64,000 bases of DNA from Marinomonas ostreistagni. Lineage in GTDB: Bacteria; Pseudomonadota; Gammaproteobacteria; Pseudomonadales; Marinomonadaceae. The DNA lies in NCBI RefSeq assembly GCF_016888445.1, contig NZ_JAFEKF010000006.1:1-64000 (forward strand). Direction: 5' to 3'. The stretch's first letter is position 1. The number at the start of each line of letters is the position of its first letter. The position numbers and the translations under genes are program-made. Below, piece by piece: positions 55,313-64,000 of the stretch. Below the pieces are notes generated by a model. That model did no database searches, was not told where the DNA came from, and worked only from the letters and a program-made list of their open reading frames with translations.

Positions 55313-56065
55313 TTACTCTGCCGAGGTTGAAACTTCAGTCTCACGAATAAACTCTTTTAACAACTTCTGCTGTTCCTTGTCCAACTCAAGGTCTTGCAGA
55401 AGGTCAGGCCGGCGTTGCCAAGTTCTTCCGAGCTTTTGCTTTAAGCGCCAGCGCCGTATCGCCTCATGGTTGCCACTAAGTAGTACAGGTGGTACAGGTT
55501 CACCTTCAAGTACCTCGGGGCGAGTATAATGTGGGCAATCAAGTAATCCATCAGCAAACGAATCTTCATCAGCCGAGGCTTGCTTACCAAGCACACCAGG
55601 CACCATGCGAAAGACAGAGTCCATCAACACCATAGCTGGCAACTCACCACCACTTAGGACAAAGTCGCCAATGGACCATTCTTCATCAACCTGAGATTGA
55701 ATCAAACGCTCATCAACGCCTTCATAACGGCCTGCTACCAGAATAAATTCTGCTTGTTTAGCAAGCTGCTGCACGCCTTCCTGCGTTAGCGTGCGCCCCT
55801 GAGGGGATAGATAAATAACTTTTGCGTTGGGCACCCATTGTTTGGCACTCTCAATCGCATCTTTTAGGGGCTGAACTTTCATCAGCATCCCTGGGCCACC
55901 ACCGTAAGGACGATCATCAACCGTATTGTGGCGATCATGTGTGAAGCTACGTGGATTGAAAAAATCAATCTCTATGGTTCCAGATTTGACCGCTCTGCCC
56001 GTCACACCATGCTGGGTGATGGCTTGAAACATCTCTGGAAACAGCGTGACTACACCGATTCGCAC
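55313..56065 (-). CDS. trmD: tRNA (guanine(37)-N1)-methyltransferase
   Basis: A 250-residue trefoil-knot SPOUT enzyme that methylates G37 next to the anticodon and so prevents frameshifting. Visible motifs: [39 protein letters not shown] and [16 protein letters not shown]. The start is GTG at 56065 ([13 protein letters not shown]). It lies 21 bp after rimM in the conserved rpsP-rimM-trmD-rplS order. Confidence 0.97.
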   Translation of the reverse strand: MRIGVVTLFPEMFQAITQHGVTGRAVKSGTIEIDFFNPRSFTHDRHNTVDDRPYGGGPGMLMKVQPLKDAIESAKQWVPNAKVIYLSPQGRTLTQEGVQQLAKQAEFILVAGRYEGVDERLIQSQVDEEWSIGDFVLSGGELPAMVLMDSVFRMVPGVLGKQASADEDSFADGLLDCPHYTRPEVLEGEPVPPVLLSGNHEAIRRWRLKQKLGRTWQRRPDLLQDLELDKEQQKLLKEFIRETEVSTSAE

Positions 56066-56086
56066 AATTTAGGCCTCGTTATGATC

Positions 56087-56632
56087 TTAAAAGTCCGGAT
56101 CCCAGTCCACGACCATCTCTTGCTTTTCTAGATCAATGTCTAGAATAAACTGATCAGGTGCGTAAGGAATCAGACGCTCTTCGCGATCGTAACTACCTTC
56201 ACAACCTTTAACCACAAGCACATCATTAGCACCTGTTTCCATTAGCTGTGAAACCTTACCTAGAAGAACACCCTCTTTGGTAATAACCTTTAGACCTTCT
56301 AGCTGACTCCAGTAAAATTCACCGTCCTCAAGCTCAGGAAGATCTTTTGCATCAACATAGATATCAAACCCACAGATTTCTTTAACCTGATCACGGTCGT
56401 GATACCCTTTAATTGCTGCAACCAGCCCGCGCCCTTGGGTGCGACCTTGGCTTAGTTCTACGACTTTCCACCCACTAGGAGTTTTCAGCCACCAATGCTT
56501 GTAATCAAAGATTCCAGTCATTGGCTCGGTATGGGAATACAACTTAACCCACCCTTTAACACCATAAACTGATGTAATGCGTCCCACCACAAGCGCCTGC
56601 TCGGGAGCTTTCGCCTGCTTTAATGTAGACAT
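56087..56632 (-). CDS. rimM: Ribosome maturation factor RimM
   Basis: A 181-residue 30S assembly factor that binds S19. The N-terminal RimM domain (VVGRITSVYGVKGWVKLYSHTEP) and a C-terminal PRC-barrel (FYWSQLEGLKVITKEGVLLGKV) are both complete. It is 15 bp after rpsP and cotranscribed. Confidence 0.96.
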   Translation of the reverse strand: MSTLKQAKAPEQALVVGRITSVYGVKGWVKLYSHTEPMTGIFDYKHWWLKTPSGWKVVELSQGRTQGRGLVAAIKGYHDRDQVKEICGFDIYVDAKDLPELEDGEFYWSQLEGLKVITKEGVLLGKVSQLMETGANDVLVVKGCEGSYDREERLIPYAPDQFILDIDLEKQEMVVDWDPDF

Positions 56633-56647
56633 AGCATTACCTCAGTA

Positions 56648-56896
56648 TTAAGCGTTTTTGCCAGCTTCTTTAACAAGCTGAGCAACACGGTCAGAAAGCT
56701 GAGCGCCTTGGCCTACCCAGTGATTAACACGGTCTAGGTCAACACGTAGACGTTCTTCTTGACCACGAGCAACTGGGTTAAAGAAACCTACGCGCTCGAT
56801 GAAACGGCTATCACGGGCACGACGGCTGTCTGCCACACTTAGGTGATAAAATGGGCGCTTTTTAGAGCCACCACGAGAAAGACGAATAGTTACCAT
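56648..56896 (-). CDS. rpsP: Ribosomal protein S16
   Basis: An 82-residue 30S protein. [25 protein letters not shown] is diagnostic for S16. It heads the rpsP-rimM-trmD-rplS operon; the promoter should lie in the 100 bp before 56997. Confidence 0.97.
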   Translation of the reverse strand: MVTIRLSRGGSKKRPFYHLSVADSRRARDSRFIERVGFFNPVARGQEERLRVDLDRVNHWVGQGAQLSDRVAQLVKEAGKNA

Positions 56897-56994
56897 ATGA
56901 TTGGTTCCTTATTGCTTAACGAAACACCCCTTGTTAGGCTCTTTATGAGACCTACTACAAGAAGGCGGCATATTCTAGTCGATTCGACACCAAA

Positions 56995-57023
56995 ACAAAA
57001 GGGCGAATTGATCGCCCTTTAAA
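56995..57023 (-). terminator. ffh terminator
   Basis: An AAAGGGCGA/TCGCCCTTT stem (56998-57006 with 57012-57020) with a 5-nt loop has T residues on the minus strand. It lies between ffh and rpsP. Confidence 0.88.
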
Positions 57024-57047
57024 CATTTTTTCGCTAAATCCGAAGAT

Positions 57048-58433
57048 TTAGAATTTTGGGAAGTTTCCGCCACCCGGCATACCGCCACCGCCTGGCATCA
57101 TCCCGCTCATTCCGCGCATCATTTTCTTCATGCCGCCTTTAGAGCTGAACTTCTTCATCATCTTCTGCATTTGCTTATGTTGCTTCAGCAAACGGTTAAG
57201 ATCTTGGACCTGCAAACCCGCACCGGCGGAAATACGCTTTTTACGCGAGCCATTGATGACATCTGGGTTACGACGCTCGGCTGGCGTCATAGAGTTAATC
57301 AAGGCTTCCATTTGCACGAACATTTTGTCGTTCACTTTATCTTGGATATCACCCAGCTGCCCCATGCCCGGCAGTTTGTCCAACATGGACGTCATGCCGC
57401 CCATGTTTTTCATTTGCTGCAGCTGCTCGCGGAAGTCTTCCAAGTCAAAGCTCTTGCCTTTCTTCATCTTGCCGGCAAGTTTTTCGGCTTTGTCTTTATC
57501 GATCTTTTGTTCGGCTTGCTCGATCAGCGACAACATGTCTCCCATGCCCAAGATACGTGACGCTAAGCGGTCTGGGTAAAATGGCTCCAGTGCCTCACTC
57601 TTTTCACCAACACCTAAGAACTTGATCGGCTTACCAGTAATGTGACGAACTGAAAGCGCCGCACCACCACGAGCATCACCGTCGGTCTTGGTTAAGATTA
57701 CACCCGTTAACGGCAGCACATCACCAAACGCTTTCGCCGTATTGGCAGCATCCTGACCTGTCATAGCATCGACTACGAATAAGGTCTCAACCGGATTAAT
57801 CGCACCATGTAGAGCTTTAATCTCAGTCATCATGTCTTCATCGATGGCCAAACGACCCGCGGTATCGACAATCAAGACATCTTTGTGGGATTTCTTCGCG
57901 TACTCGATCGCACCGTTAGCGATATCGATCGGCTTTTGTGAGGTATCGCTTGGTACAAAATCGACACCGATATCATTGGCCAGCGTTTCTAACTGTTTAA
58001 TCGCCGCTGGACGATAAACGTCGGCACTGACCACTGCCACAGATTTTTTCTGGCGCTCTTTTAAGTACTTCGCGAGTTTACCTGCCGAAGTGGTTTTACC
58101 CGCACCTTGCAAGCCTGCTAACAGGATGATCGCTGGCGGTGTCGCACGTAGGTTTAGCTCGTCATTCTCTTGGCCCATCACGGACTCAAGCTCTTGCTTA
58201 ACGATCTTAAGGAACACTTGTCCAGGACTTAGACTGCGTGTTACTTCTGTCCCCACCGCACGCTCTTTGACAGAGTTAATAAAGTCTTTGACAACGGGCA
58301 ACGCAACATCGGCTTCCAAAAGCGCCATGCGCACTTCACGTAGCACATCTTTAATATTGTCTTCGGTGAGTTTGGCACGACCACGGACGCGATCTAAGGA
58401 TGACGTTAAACGTTCTGATAAATTGTCAAACAT
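57048..58433 (-). CDS. ffh: Signal recognition particle protein Ffh
   Basis: A 461-residue SRP54 GTPase that with 4.5S RNA targets nascent membrane proteins to FtsY. The helical N domain, the G domain (P-loop GLQGAGKTTSAGK near residue 106, DTAGRLA, TKTDGDARGG) and the methionine-rich M domain ending in a Gly/Met tail are in normal order. It is monocistronic with its own terminator and is divergent from the ccsA-like gene, as in other gammaproteobacteria. Confidence 0.97.
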   Translation of the reverse strand: MFDNLSERLTSSLDRVRGRAKLTEDNIKDVLREVRMALLEADVALPVVKDFINSVKERAVGTEVTRSLSPGQVFLKIVKQELESVMGQENDELNLRATPPAIILLAGLQGAGKTTSAGKLAKYLKERQKKSVAVVSADVYRPAAIKQLETLANDIGVDFVPSDTSQKPIDIANGAIEYAKKSHKDVLIVDTAGRLAIDEDMMTEIKALHGAINPVETLFVVDAMTGQDAANTAKAFGDVLPLTGVILTKTDGDARGGAALSVRHITGKPIKFLGVGEKSEALEPFYPDRLASRILGMGDMLSLIEQAEQKIDKDKAEKLAGKMKKGKSFDLEDFREQLQQMKNMGGMTSMLDKLPGMGQLGDIQDKVNDKMFVQMEALINSMTPAERRNPDVINGSRKKRISAGAGLQVQDLNRLLKQHKQMQKMMKKFSSKGGMKKMMRGMSGMMPGGGGMPGGGNFPKF

Positions 58434-58560
58434 GTTGCCCTCAAAATTTGCTTTAGATGGAAAAAACCGCTTTATTCAGTTTATCCAAGGTGAAATTGAA
58501 TTTATTATAACGAAGATTTGATCGTCACCCTATAGTTTTAACCAGTGGATCGGCTTATAC

Positions 58561-59328
58561 ATGACTCAACTATCTCTTTGGCTAGCATGCATTTTAGCAC
58601 TCGTCGCCGGCGCAACCTATTACCTGCGCCCGAAATTTCGTGCCGCGCAAACGCTCGGAGCCATAGCGATTGTTGTGCACACCATGGCCTTGATCCAATT
58701 GCTCGGCAGCAAAGACGGCTTTGACTTCCTCACTATTGGGCTGCTGATCGCACTGATCGGCAACCTTTTGCTTTGGTTTAGCAACCGCGATAAGGACCTT
58801 TCGCTACTATTAAGTGTCGCCTATCCGATGGCGGCGCTGATTATTGCTCTTAATGCGGTCGAACCTTGGCATTTGCAACAGTTGCACAGTGCCTCTTTAG
58901 GCACCTCGATGCATATCTTAATCGCTTCAGTCGCTTACAGCTTGTTTACAGCCGCCTGCGGGGTTGGCATTTTATTGGCGATTCAAGAGTACCAACTCAA
59001 ACATCATCGCCTCAAACAACTGCTGCGCGTGCCACCACTACAAACATTAGAGCGCTTAATGTTTGAATTTATTTGGGCGGCGTTTGTCTTACTGAGCATC
59101 ACTATTGCCACTGGCTTCTATTTTATTGAAGACATGTTTGCGCAACACTTAGTGCACAAAACCGCATTTACCATCGCATCTTGGTTTGTGTTTGCAGGCT
59201 TGCTAGCTGGTCGACACTTTGTTGGCTGGCGCGGTCAGCTGGCGGTTAAGTTGACCCTGAGTGGCTTTATTCTGCTTATGATTGGCTATTTTGGCTCACA
59301 GATCGCCATGGAAATACTGAATAAATAA
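58561..59328 (+). CDS. Cytochrome c assembly (CcsA/YpjD-like) membrane protein
   Basis: A 255-residue protein with about eight hydrophobic segments of the CcsA/CcmC/HemX-related family. Conserved histidines in LGTSMHILIASVAYSLF and LVHKTAFTIASW could ligate haem, as in CcsA. The tryptophan-rich WWD motif of true CcsA is not evident, so haem export is uncertain. YpjD-type proteins beside ffh are conserved in gammaproteobacteria. It is followed 71 bp later by the CorB-like gene on the same strand. Confidence 0.87.
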   Translation: MTQLSLWLACILALVAGATYYLRPKFRAAQTLGAIAIVVHTMALIQLLGSKDGFDFLTIGLLIALIGNLLLWFSNRDKDLSLLLSVAYPMAALIIALNAVEPWHLQQLHSASLGTSMHILIASVAYSLFTAACGVGILLAIQEYQLKHHRLKQLLRVPPLQTLERLMFEFIWAAFVLLSITIATGFYFIEDMFAQHLVHKTAFTIASWFVFAGLLAGRHFVGWRGQLAVKLTLSGFILLMIGYFGSQIAMEILNK

Positions 59329-59399
59329 GCGTGGCATTTGACACTCGATGCACAACCCCTAATAATCCGATCAGATCTAATAACTGAGGCATTTTTTTC

Positions 59400-60656
59400 T
59401 TGAACGAAGTTCCCTTAAGTATTCTCTCTGGAATACTGTTTTTCTTAATCATTTTATCTGCTTTCTTCTCAAGCTCAGAAACCAGCATGCTGTCGATGAA
59501 CAAATATCGTCTCAAGCATTTGGTCAAAAGTGGACATAAATCCGCCAAAAAAGCGAGCAAATTGCTTGAACGTCCAGATCGTCTGATCGGCGTTATCTTG
59601 ATTGGTAACAACTTCGTTAATATCCTTGCTTCGGCGATCGCCACTATTATTGCTGTGCGCATCTGGGGCGACGCCGGTGTCGCCATCGCGACGGGCGCAT
59701 TGACCTTAATCATCCTGATCTTTGCCGAGGTTACTCCAAAAACCATGGCGACGATCCACCCAGAAAAGATCGCGTTCCCAGCCTCTTGGGTACTGACCGT
59801 ACTGTTAAAAGCACTTTACCCTCTAGTCGTGATCGTCAACACCATGTCCAATGGTTTGATGCGCTTACTTGGCATCAAACAAATCCATGGCAACCATGAC
59901 AAACTTGGCTCAGAAGAGTTGCGCACCGTAGTGAACGAAGCCAGTGGTTTGATTCCACCCGCCCACCAAGAGATGTTGCTATCGATCCTCGACCTTGAAA
60001 ACGTCTCCGTCGAAGACATCATGGTGCCACGTAACGAAGTCATCGGTATCGATATCGAAGACTCGATCGAAGAAATCATCGCGCAAATCTGTGAAACCCG
60101 TCATACCCGTATGCCGGTTTATAATGGCGAGATCAACAAAGTCATCGGCATCCTACACGCGCGCCATGCAGCGCAGTTTTTGCGTGAGCCCAATCCATCT
60201 AAAGCGGCTTTATTAAAAGCAACGCTGGAGCCTTACTTCATTCCAGAAAGCACGTCGATCAATACCGTGTTATTAAACTTCCAGAAAGATCACCAACAAA
60301 TGGGGATCGTGGTCGATGAATATGGTGATGTGCAAGGTATTGCGGCACTGGAAGACATCTTAGAAGAAATTGTGGGCGAGTTTACGCCGCCACAAGAAGA
60401 CGAAGAAGAAGAGATCGCCCTACTTGATGATGGTTCATTCCGCATCGAAGGCTCGACTCATATTCGCGACATTAACAAAACTCTGAGCTGGCATTTACCG
60501 ACTGACGGCCCGAAAACGTTAAATGGCTTGATCATTGAAACACTGGAATTCATCCCAGAGCACCCTATCAGCTTATGGGTCGACAACTACATGATCGAGA
60601 TCCAAGAAATCGAAGACAAGGTTGTCAAATACGCCCGCTTAGAGCACAAACGCTAA
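59400..60656 (+). CDS. HlyC/CorC family protein (CNNM/CorB-like)
   Basis: A 418-residue protein. The N-terminal DUF21 transmembrane domain (about 1-185, SGILFFLIILSAFFSSSETSMLSMNKYRLKHL) is followed by two CBS domains (about 200-330, VSVEDIMVPRNEVIGID and HARHAAQFL) and the CorC_HlyC C-terminal domain (about 345-415). Family members are linked to Mg2+ efflux or homeostasis. The start is TTG at 59400, with only a weak TGAGG upstream. It is probably cotranscribed with the NUDIX gene 12 bp downstream. Confidence 0.9.
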   Translation: MNEVPLSILSGILFFLIILSAFFSSSETSMLSMNKYRLKHLVKSGHKSAKKASKLLERPDRLIGVILIGNNFVNILASAIATIIAVRIWGDAGVAIATGALTLIILIFAEVTPKTMATIHPEKIAFPASWVLTVLLKALYPLVVIVNTMSNGLMRLLGIKQIHGNHDKLGSEELRTVVNEASGLIPPAHQEMLLSILDLENVSVEDIMVPRNEVIGIDIEDSIEEIIAQICETRHTRMPVYNGEINKVIGILHARHAAQFLREPNPSKAALLKATLEPYFIPESTSINTVLLNFQKDHQQMGIVVDEYGDVQGIAALEDILEEIVGEFTPPQEDEEEEIALLDDGSFRIEGSTHIRDINKTLSWHLPTDGPKTLNGLIIETLEFIPEHPISLWVDNYMIEIQEIEDKVVKYARLEHKR

Positions 60657-60668
60657 CGAGGAGTTGTC

Positions 60669-61214
60669 ATGAGATTCTGTCCAAAATGCGGTCACCAAGT
60701 AAATATGGAAATCCCTGAAGGTGACAATCGCGAGCGTGCTGTTTGCCCTAACTGCGCCTTTATCGACTACGATAATCCGCGCATGATTACTGGCACCATC
60801 CCTATGTATGAAGGCAAAATCTTACTCTGTCGTCGTAATATAGAACCGCGCTTTGGCTATTGGACACTACCTGCTGGCTTTATGGAAAATGCCGAGACTA
60901 CCTTACAAGGCGCACTGCGTGAGACGCTAGAAGAAAGCGGTTCAGAGGTTATTGCTAAGCAACCTTTCTCTATGATCAGCATCCCTCACGTCAATCAAGT
61001 ACACTTGTACTTCCTTGCTGAGCTGGCGCAAGCGGATTTTCACCCGACCTCAGAAAGCTCAGAAGTCGCACTGTTTGCGTTAGACGAAATTCCATGGGAT
61101 GAAATCGCCTTCAGCAGCGTCACCAAAACTTTAGAATACTTTATCGCGGACCACAAAGCTGGCCATTACGGTTTCCACGAAGACAGCATTATCGTTAACT
61201 CTCAACCGCAATAA
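60669..61214 (+). CDS. NUDIX hydrolase with zinc ribbon
   Basis: A 181-residue protein. The N-terminal four-cysteine zinc ribbon (CPKCGHQV with CPNCAFIDYDNP) is followed by a NUDIX domain with an intact box GFMENAETTLQGALRETLEESG near residue 68. The layout is like NudC/YfaO-type hydrolases. The substrate is unknown; NADH or ADP-ribose type compounds are typical. GAGGAG precedes the ATG. Its last 20 bases overlap the convergent NIF3-like gene. Confidence 0.9.
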   Translation: MRFCPKCGHQVNMEIPEGDNRERAVCPNCAFIDYDNPRMITGTIPMYEGKILLCRRNIEPRFGYWTLPAGFMENAETTLQGALRETLEESGSEVIAKQPFSMISIPHVNQVHLYFLAELAQADFHPTSESSEVALFALDEIPWDEIAFSSVTKTLEYFIADHKAGHYGFHEDSIIVNSQPQ

Positions 61215-61503
61215 GATGATAGGCCACCTCTTCGTAGGGGTGGCTTTGCTGCAAAGCCTGCACCACCACTTCTTTAAGCTCTGCCAACAGCACCATTTCC
61301 ACACGGTATTCCGCTACCGACTCAAGTTTGCCCGACTCACCAATAAAAGGGTTCGCGTCCGCTGACGGGCGAAATTGTCCCAGACCTTTGACCTGCCAAC
61401 AACACGCTTCATAGTCACCAATGCGTCCAGCACCAGCAGCGAACACCGCCTCTTTCACTTCCTCTAGATGCGTCTCAGGCACATAAAATACTAACGAATA
61501 CAT
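61195..61503 (-). CDS. Stand-alone NIF3 C-terminal-like (YqfO) domain protein
   Basis: A 102-residue protein corresponding to the CutA-like inserted domain of NIF3/YqfO proteins. The first part YSLVFYVPETHLEEVKEAVFAAGAGRIGDYEACCW and the end HPYEEVAYHLIAVES are typical. The metal-binding NIF3 halves are absent, so this is the free-standing form found in many gammaproteobacteria; its function is unknown. It converges on the NUDIX gene with a 20-bp overlap. Confidence 0.88.
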   Translation of the reverse strand: MYSLVFYVPETHLEEVKEAVFAAGAGRIGDYEACCWQVKGLGQFRPSADANPFIGESGKLESVAEYRVEMVLLAELKEVVVQALQQSHPYEEVAYHLIAVES

Positions 61504-61520
61504 AATTGATCTCTCTTACT

Positions 61521-62387
61521 CTACAGAAGCCCCATTTGCTCATGCTGCACAGGTAGTTGTACCTGCGCCACATAATCTGGCAGCGCTTGCTGTAATTTTT
61601 GATCCAACCAACTGGCCAGCGTCGGCGCGGCAATATTATCGGAGGAATGCACAAATACCGTTGGCTCACGCCCTTCCTGCAGCCACTGACTTAACTTATG
61701 ACCCCACTGATCCAGCCAAACATGATTGCGCTCTAATTCTGGGTGGCCAATAAAGCGCACCACCGGATGCTCTGCGGTGGCGATTGCATGACACGGTACC
61801 CGAGGCTTTTTCTGCTGCGCATCGACCAAACTTTCACAATATGCTTGTGTCGAAAACACCGGCCGCGAGTCCATTACCACCTTGTTGCATTGAGTATCTG
61901 CCAATAATCTTAACAACGCCGCTTCTTGATCACCTTTATCAAAAAAGCCCACATTGCGCACTTCAACACCCAAAGCAGACGACAGGCTCCAGCTTTCACA
62001 AAGCTTCGCAATAAGCGGCAAATGCCGCGGCTCTACGGTCGCCGGAAACTGCAACATGGTAGGCCCCAGCAACGACTCAATGGGTTTAAGTAGCGATTGG
62101 AAAGCACGCCAAGCCTGTAAGCATTCTGCTTCACTTAGCTCATTAAATTGATGCGCCACCGCACGGGGCACTTTGAAGCAAAAGCGAAAGCTGTCCGGCA
62201 CTTGCACTGCCCAGCGCTCAATTTGCTCCGGCGCCACATCTGTATAAAAGGTGCTGCCAACCTCAACGCTGCTAAAAAACTTAGCGTAATGCCCCAAGCG
62301 CAAGCCTGTCGCCTCAGAGCGAGGGTAGAGGTAATCCACCCAAGCAGGATGCTGCCACTGCGCCATACCAAAGCGAATCTTAGACAT
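61521..62387 (-). CDS. DUF72 family protein (YecE-like)
   Basis: A 288-residue TIM-barrel protein of DUF72. IRFGMAQWQHPAWVDYLYP, the FYTDVAPEQIERWAVQVPDSFRFCFKVPRAV block and the VEVRNVGFF motif are family hallmarks. The activity is not established. Its ATG overlaps the greB stop by one base (TGATG), so it is translationally coupled to greB. Confidence 0.9.
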   Translation of the reverse strand: MSKIRFGMAQWQHPAWVDYLYPRSEATGLRLGHYAKFFSSVEVGSTFYTDVAPEQIERWAVQVPDSFRFCFKVPRAVAHQFNELSEAECLQAWRAFQSLLKPIESLLGPTMLQFPATVEPRHLPLIAKLCESWSLSSALGVEVRNVGFFDKGDQEAALLRLLADTQCNKVVMDSRPVFSTQAYCESLVDAQQKKPRVPCHAIATAEHPVVRFIGHPELERNHVWLDQWGHKLSQWLQEGREPTVFVHSSDNIAAPTLASWLDQKLQQALPDYVAQVQLPVQHEQMGLL

Positions 62388-62890
62388 CAGGGCTCTACAT
62401 ACTCAATCGCTTCGATAAAGAATGTACGCTCACCGCCTGCACGGCGTAGCGTGACCTCATCACCTTCGCGGCGTTTGAGTAGCGCCTTAGCCACCGGTGA
62501 ATCCATGCTGATGTAGTGCTCGTGGTGGTCAATTTCATCCGGGCCGACAATGCGAAAGCGCTCTTGCTGACCGTCGTCATCTTCAAGGGTTACCCAAGCG
62601 CCAAAAAATACCGTGCTACGGTCGATCGGTAGGCGATCTACCACGGTGCACTGATCTAAGCGTTTTTCGAGATAACGCACACGACGGTCGATTTCACGCA
62701 GTTGCTTCTTGCCGTAGATGTACTCTGCGTTCTCTGAGCGGTCACCAAGCTTAGCCGCATCGCTAACACTTTGCGTCACCGCAGGACGCTTCTCTTTCCA
62801 GAGGTATTTAAGCTCGGCCAACAGTTTGTCAGCACCTTCTTTGGTGATGTAAGCCGCTTTGGGCGCGCCAGGGGGACGATATCGACTCAT
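62387..62890 (-). CDS. greB: Transcription elongation factor GreB
   Basis: A 167-residue factor that enters the RNA polymerase secondary channel and stimulates cleavage of backtracked transcripts. The N-terminal coiled coil contains AAKLGDRSENAEYIYGKKQLREIDRRVRYLEKRLD with the tip acidic residues. The C-terminal domain has SPVAKALLKRREGDEVTL. The YIYGKK wording marks GreB rather than GreA. It is upstream of and coupled to the DUF72 gene. Confidence 0.95.
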   Translation of the reverse strand: MSRYRPPGAPKAAYITKEGADKLLAELKYLWKEKRPAVTQSVSDAAKLGDRSENAEYIYGKKQLREIDRRVRYLEKRLDQCTVVDRLPIDRSTVFFGAWVTLEDDDGQQERFRIVGPDEIDHHEHYISMDSPVAKALLKRREGDEVTLRRAGGERTFFIEAIEYVEP

Positions 62891-62918
62891 ACTGATTCAC
62901 TTTCACACACGGTTTAAA

Positions 62919-62954
62919 CAAAAAAAAGGCGCTTGGGAAACCGAAGCGCCTTGC
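62919..62954 (-). terminator. mscS terminator
   Basis: An AAGGCGCTT/AAGCGCCTT stem (62926-62934 with 62944-62952) is followed by a T run on the minus strand. It lies between the mscS-like gene and greB. Confidence 0.88.
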
Positions 62955-62970
62955 TTGCTAAGCGGTAATC

Positions 62971-63798
62971 TTAGCTGTCTTTAGACAAATGTACATCCAT
63001 TTGTGGGTATGGAATACCAACACCGTTCTCATCAAAGGTGTACTTAATTTTTTCTAGCAAGTCAGACTTAAACTGCAGCAAATCGCCAGAGTTAACCCAT
63101 ACACGCACACTAAAGTTAACCGAGCTGTCTGCTAATTCAGAGACAAAAATCACAAACGCAGGATCCGGTAACACACGCTCGTCGTTCTCTAAAATGCCTT
63201 TCATCAGCTCACGCGCTTGGCGAATATCGGAATCGTAGCTAATGCCTACGGTTAAATCCAAACGACGCGTCGCTTGGGCTGAGTAGTTGATAATAGTGTC
63301 GTCCATCACCGATGAGTTCGGTAGAATCACACTGCGGTTATCCAAGGTTCTTAAGTACGTATGAAACAGCTCAATACGATTAACCGTACCCATTTGACCC
63401 GCCACTTCAACAAAGTCGCCCGTTTTGAAAGGGCGCAGCAAGATAATCAAAACACCTGACGCGAAGTTCGACAAAGAACCTTGTAGTGCCAAACCAACGG
63501 CAAGACCGGCGGCACCTAAAATGGCGATAAAGGACGTCGTTTCAACGCCAATTTGCCCCAGCGCCATCAACACCACACCGGCAAACAACAGCGCGTACAA
63601 AATGCTCGAAGCAAAGCCTGCTACAGCACTGTCTACTTTTGACTTAAGCATGCGCGCTTCCAGCCAATCCGCGACTTTTCTCGCGATAAACTTACCAATA
63701 AAGAAAATCAGAATGCCGACAATGATCGACACACTCTTTTCAGTTAACCAAGGTAGCCACTGACTCCCTTCATCCATCCATTGCTCTAATTCATTCAT
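62971..63798 (-). CDS. mscS: Small-conductance mechanosensitive channel, MscS family
   Basis: A 275-residue channel that releases solutes on hypo-osmotic shock. Three hydrophobic segments lie in the first 125 residues; the pore helix TM3 is GAAGLAVGLALQGSLSNFASGVLIILLRPF. The beta domain GDFVEVAGQMGTVNRIELFHTYLRTLDNRSVILPNS follows, then an alpha/beta C-terminal domain. Length and pattern match E. coli MscS (286). GAGGAAG precedes the ATG. Confidence 0.95.
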   Translation of the reverse strand: MNELEQWMDEGSQWLPWLTEKSVSIIVGILIFFIGKFIARKVADWLEARMLKSKVDSAVAGFASSILYALLFAGVVLMALGQIGVETTSFIAILGAAGLAVGLALQGSLSNFASGVLIILLRPFKTGDFVEVAGQMGTVNRIELFHTYLRTLDNRSVILPNSSVMDDTIINYSAQATRRLDLTVGISYDSDIRQARELMKGILENDERVLPDPAFVIFVSELADSSVNFSVRVWVNSGDLLQFKSDLLEKIKYTFDENGVGIPYPQMDVHLSKDS

Positions 63799-63817
63799 GC
63801 TCTACTTCCTCTCGATT

Positions 63818-64000
63818 TTAAGCTAGGTAATCTACCTTGTGCTGCCACTCATCTAAAAGTTCAGCCAATTTTTCTAAACCCGCCTGCGAGAATACGACAT
63901 AAACCATACCTTGGCTTACACGAGTATTCATCGCATGCAGTTCGTCTATCGCAATACACTGCCCACGCAGCGTTTCAATTTCATTATCGTAGCGCACTTG
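63818..64000 (-). CDS. Hypothetical protein, C-terminal 60 residues only (partial)
   Basis: An open frame runs off the right edge and ends at TAA (63818-63820). The visible end reads TLRGQCIAIDELHAMNTRVS, then a segment ending LLDEWQHKVDYLA. It is hydrophilic and helical, with no motif I recognise. The base composition and codon use look native. It lies 19 bp upstream of the mscS-like start on the same strand, so the two may be cotranscribed. Confidence 0.6.
   Translation of the reverse strand, partial: QVRYDNEIETLRGQCIAIDELHAMNTRVSQGMVYVVFSQAGLEKLAELLDEWQHKVDYLA

Overview
The window is a stretch of core chromosome from a marine-type gammaproteobacterium. Several things suggest an Oceanospirillales member close to Marinomonas. 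Moderate GC, the orders alaS-lysC-csrA-tRNA(Ser/Arg), recX/recA-pncC-mutS-fdxA, rppH-ptsP-lgt-thyA and rpsP-rimM-trmD-rplS, and Pseudomonas-like protein sequences all point that way, as does a sodium-pumping oxaloacetate decarboxylase. The genus is inferred from gene order and remembered protein similarity, not from a search. There is no prophage, insertion sequence or CRISPR array; nearly everything is housekeeping or regulatory.

Layout. 1-620: the 5' end of a 16S rRNA gene on the minus strand, with its leader, promoter and the terminator of the preceding oad operon. 619-3881: oadGAB, the Na+ pump. 4030-5004: dusC. 5037-5818: six tRNA genes (four Arg-ACG, two Ser-GCT), then csrA, lysC and alaS upstream of them. 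10334-12691: dadA-dadX for alanine catabolism. 12866-19352: recX, a coiled-coil membrane protein, recA with a LexA box, pncC and mutS. 19469-19792: fdxA. 19955-21147: three tandem non-coding RNAs. 21321-26696: an EAL-HDOD protein, ilvD, rlmJ and a PAS/degenerate-GGDEF protein. 26750-32371: yjbQ, folA, thyA, lgt, ptsP, rppH. 32507-37631: a HAD phosphatase, a lipoprotein, an EamA transporter overlapping a Crp-like regulator, rlmI and an HDOD protein. 37670-41528: an fbpABC-type ferric iron importer. 41742-47678: ubiI-like, pepP, ygfB, folD, recJ. 47949-50366: a sugar permease and a membrane diguanylate cyclase. 50444-54775: rsmE, thrC, hom, dsbC. 54880-58433: rplS, trmD, rimM, rpsP, ffh. 58561-63798: a CcsA-like protein, a CorB-like protein, a NUDIX hydrolase, a NIF3 C-terminal-like protein, DUF72, greB and mscS. 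A truncated gene runs off the right end.

The standout is the 1.5 kb stretch without proteins between fdxA and the EAL-HDOD gene. On the minus strand it holds three tandem transcription units of about 245 nt. Each has a sigma70-like promoter with a 17-nt spacer, 9 to 14 GGA motifs (many in hairpin loops) and an intrinsic terminator. Each also has an 18-bp GacA-type upstream box centred 156 to 161 bp before the predicted start. They read as a triplicated RsmZ/CsrB family of CsrA-sequestering RNAs, at the fdxA-linked position known for rsmZ in Pseudomonas. csrA itself lies 14 kb away, and a variant of the same box sits just upstream of it. The window therefore carries both the post-transcriptional regulator and a family of its presumed antagonists, together with four c-di-GMP/HDOD signalling proteins, a class of gene often under Csr/Rsm control.
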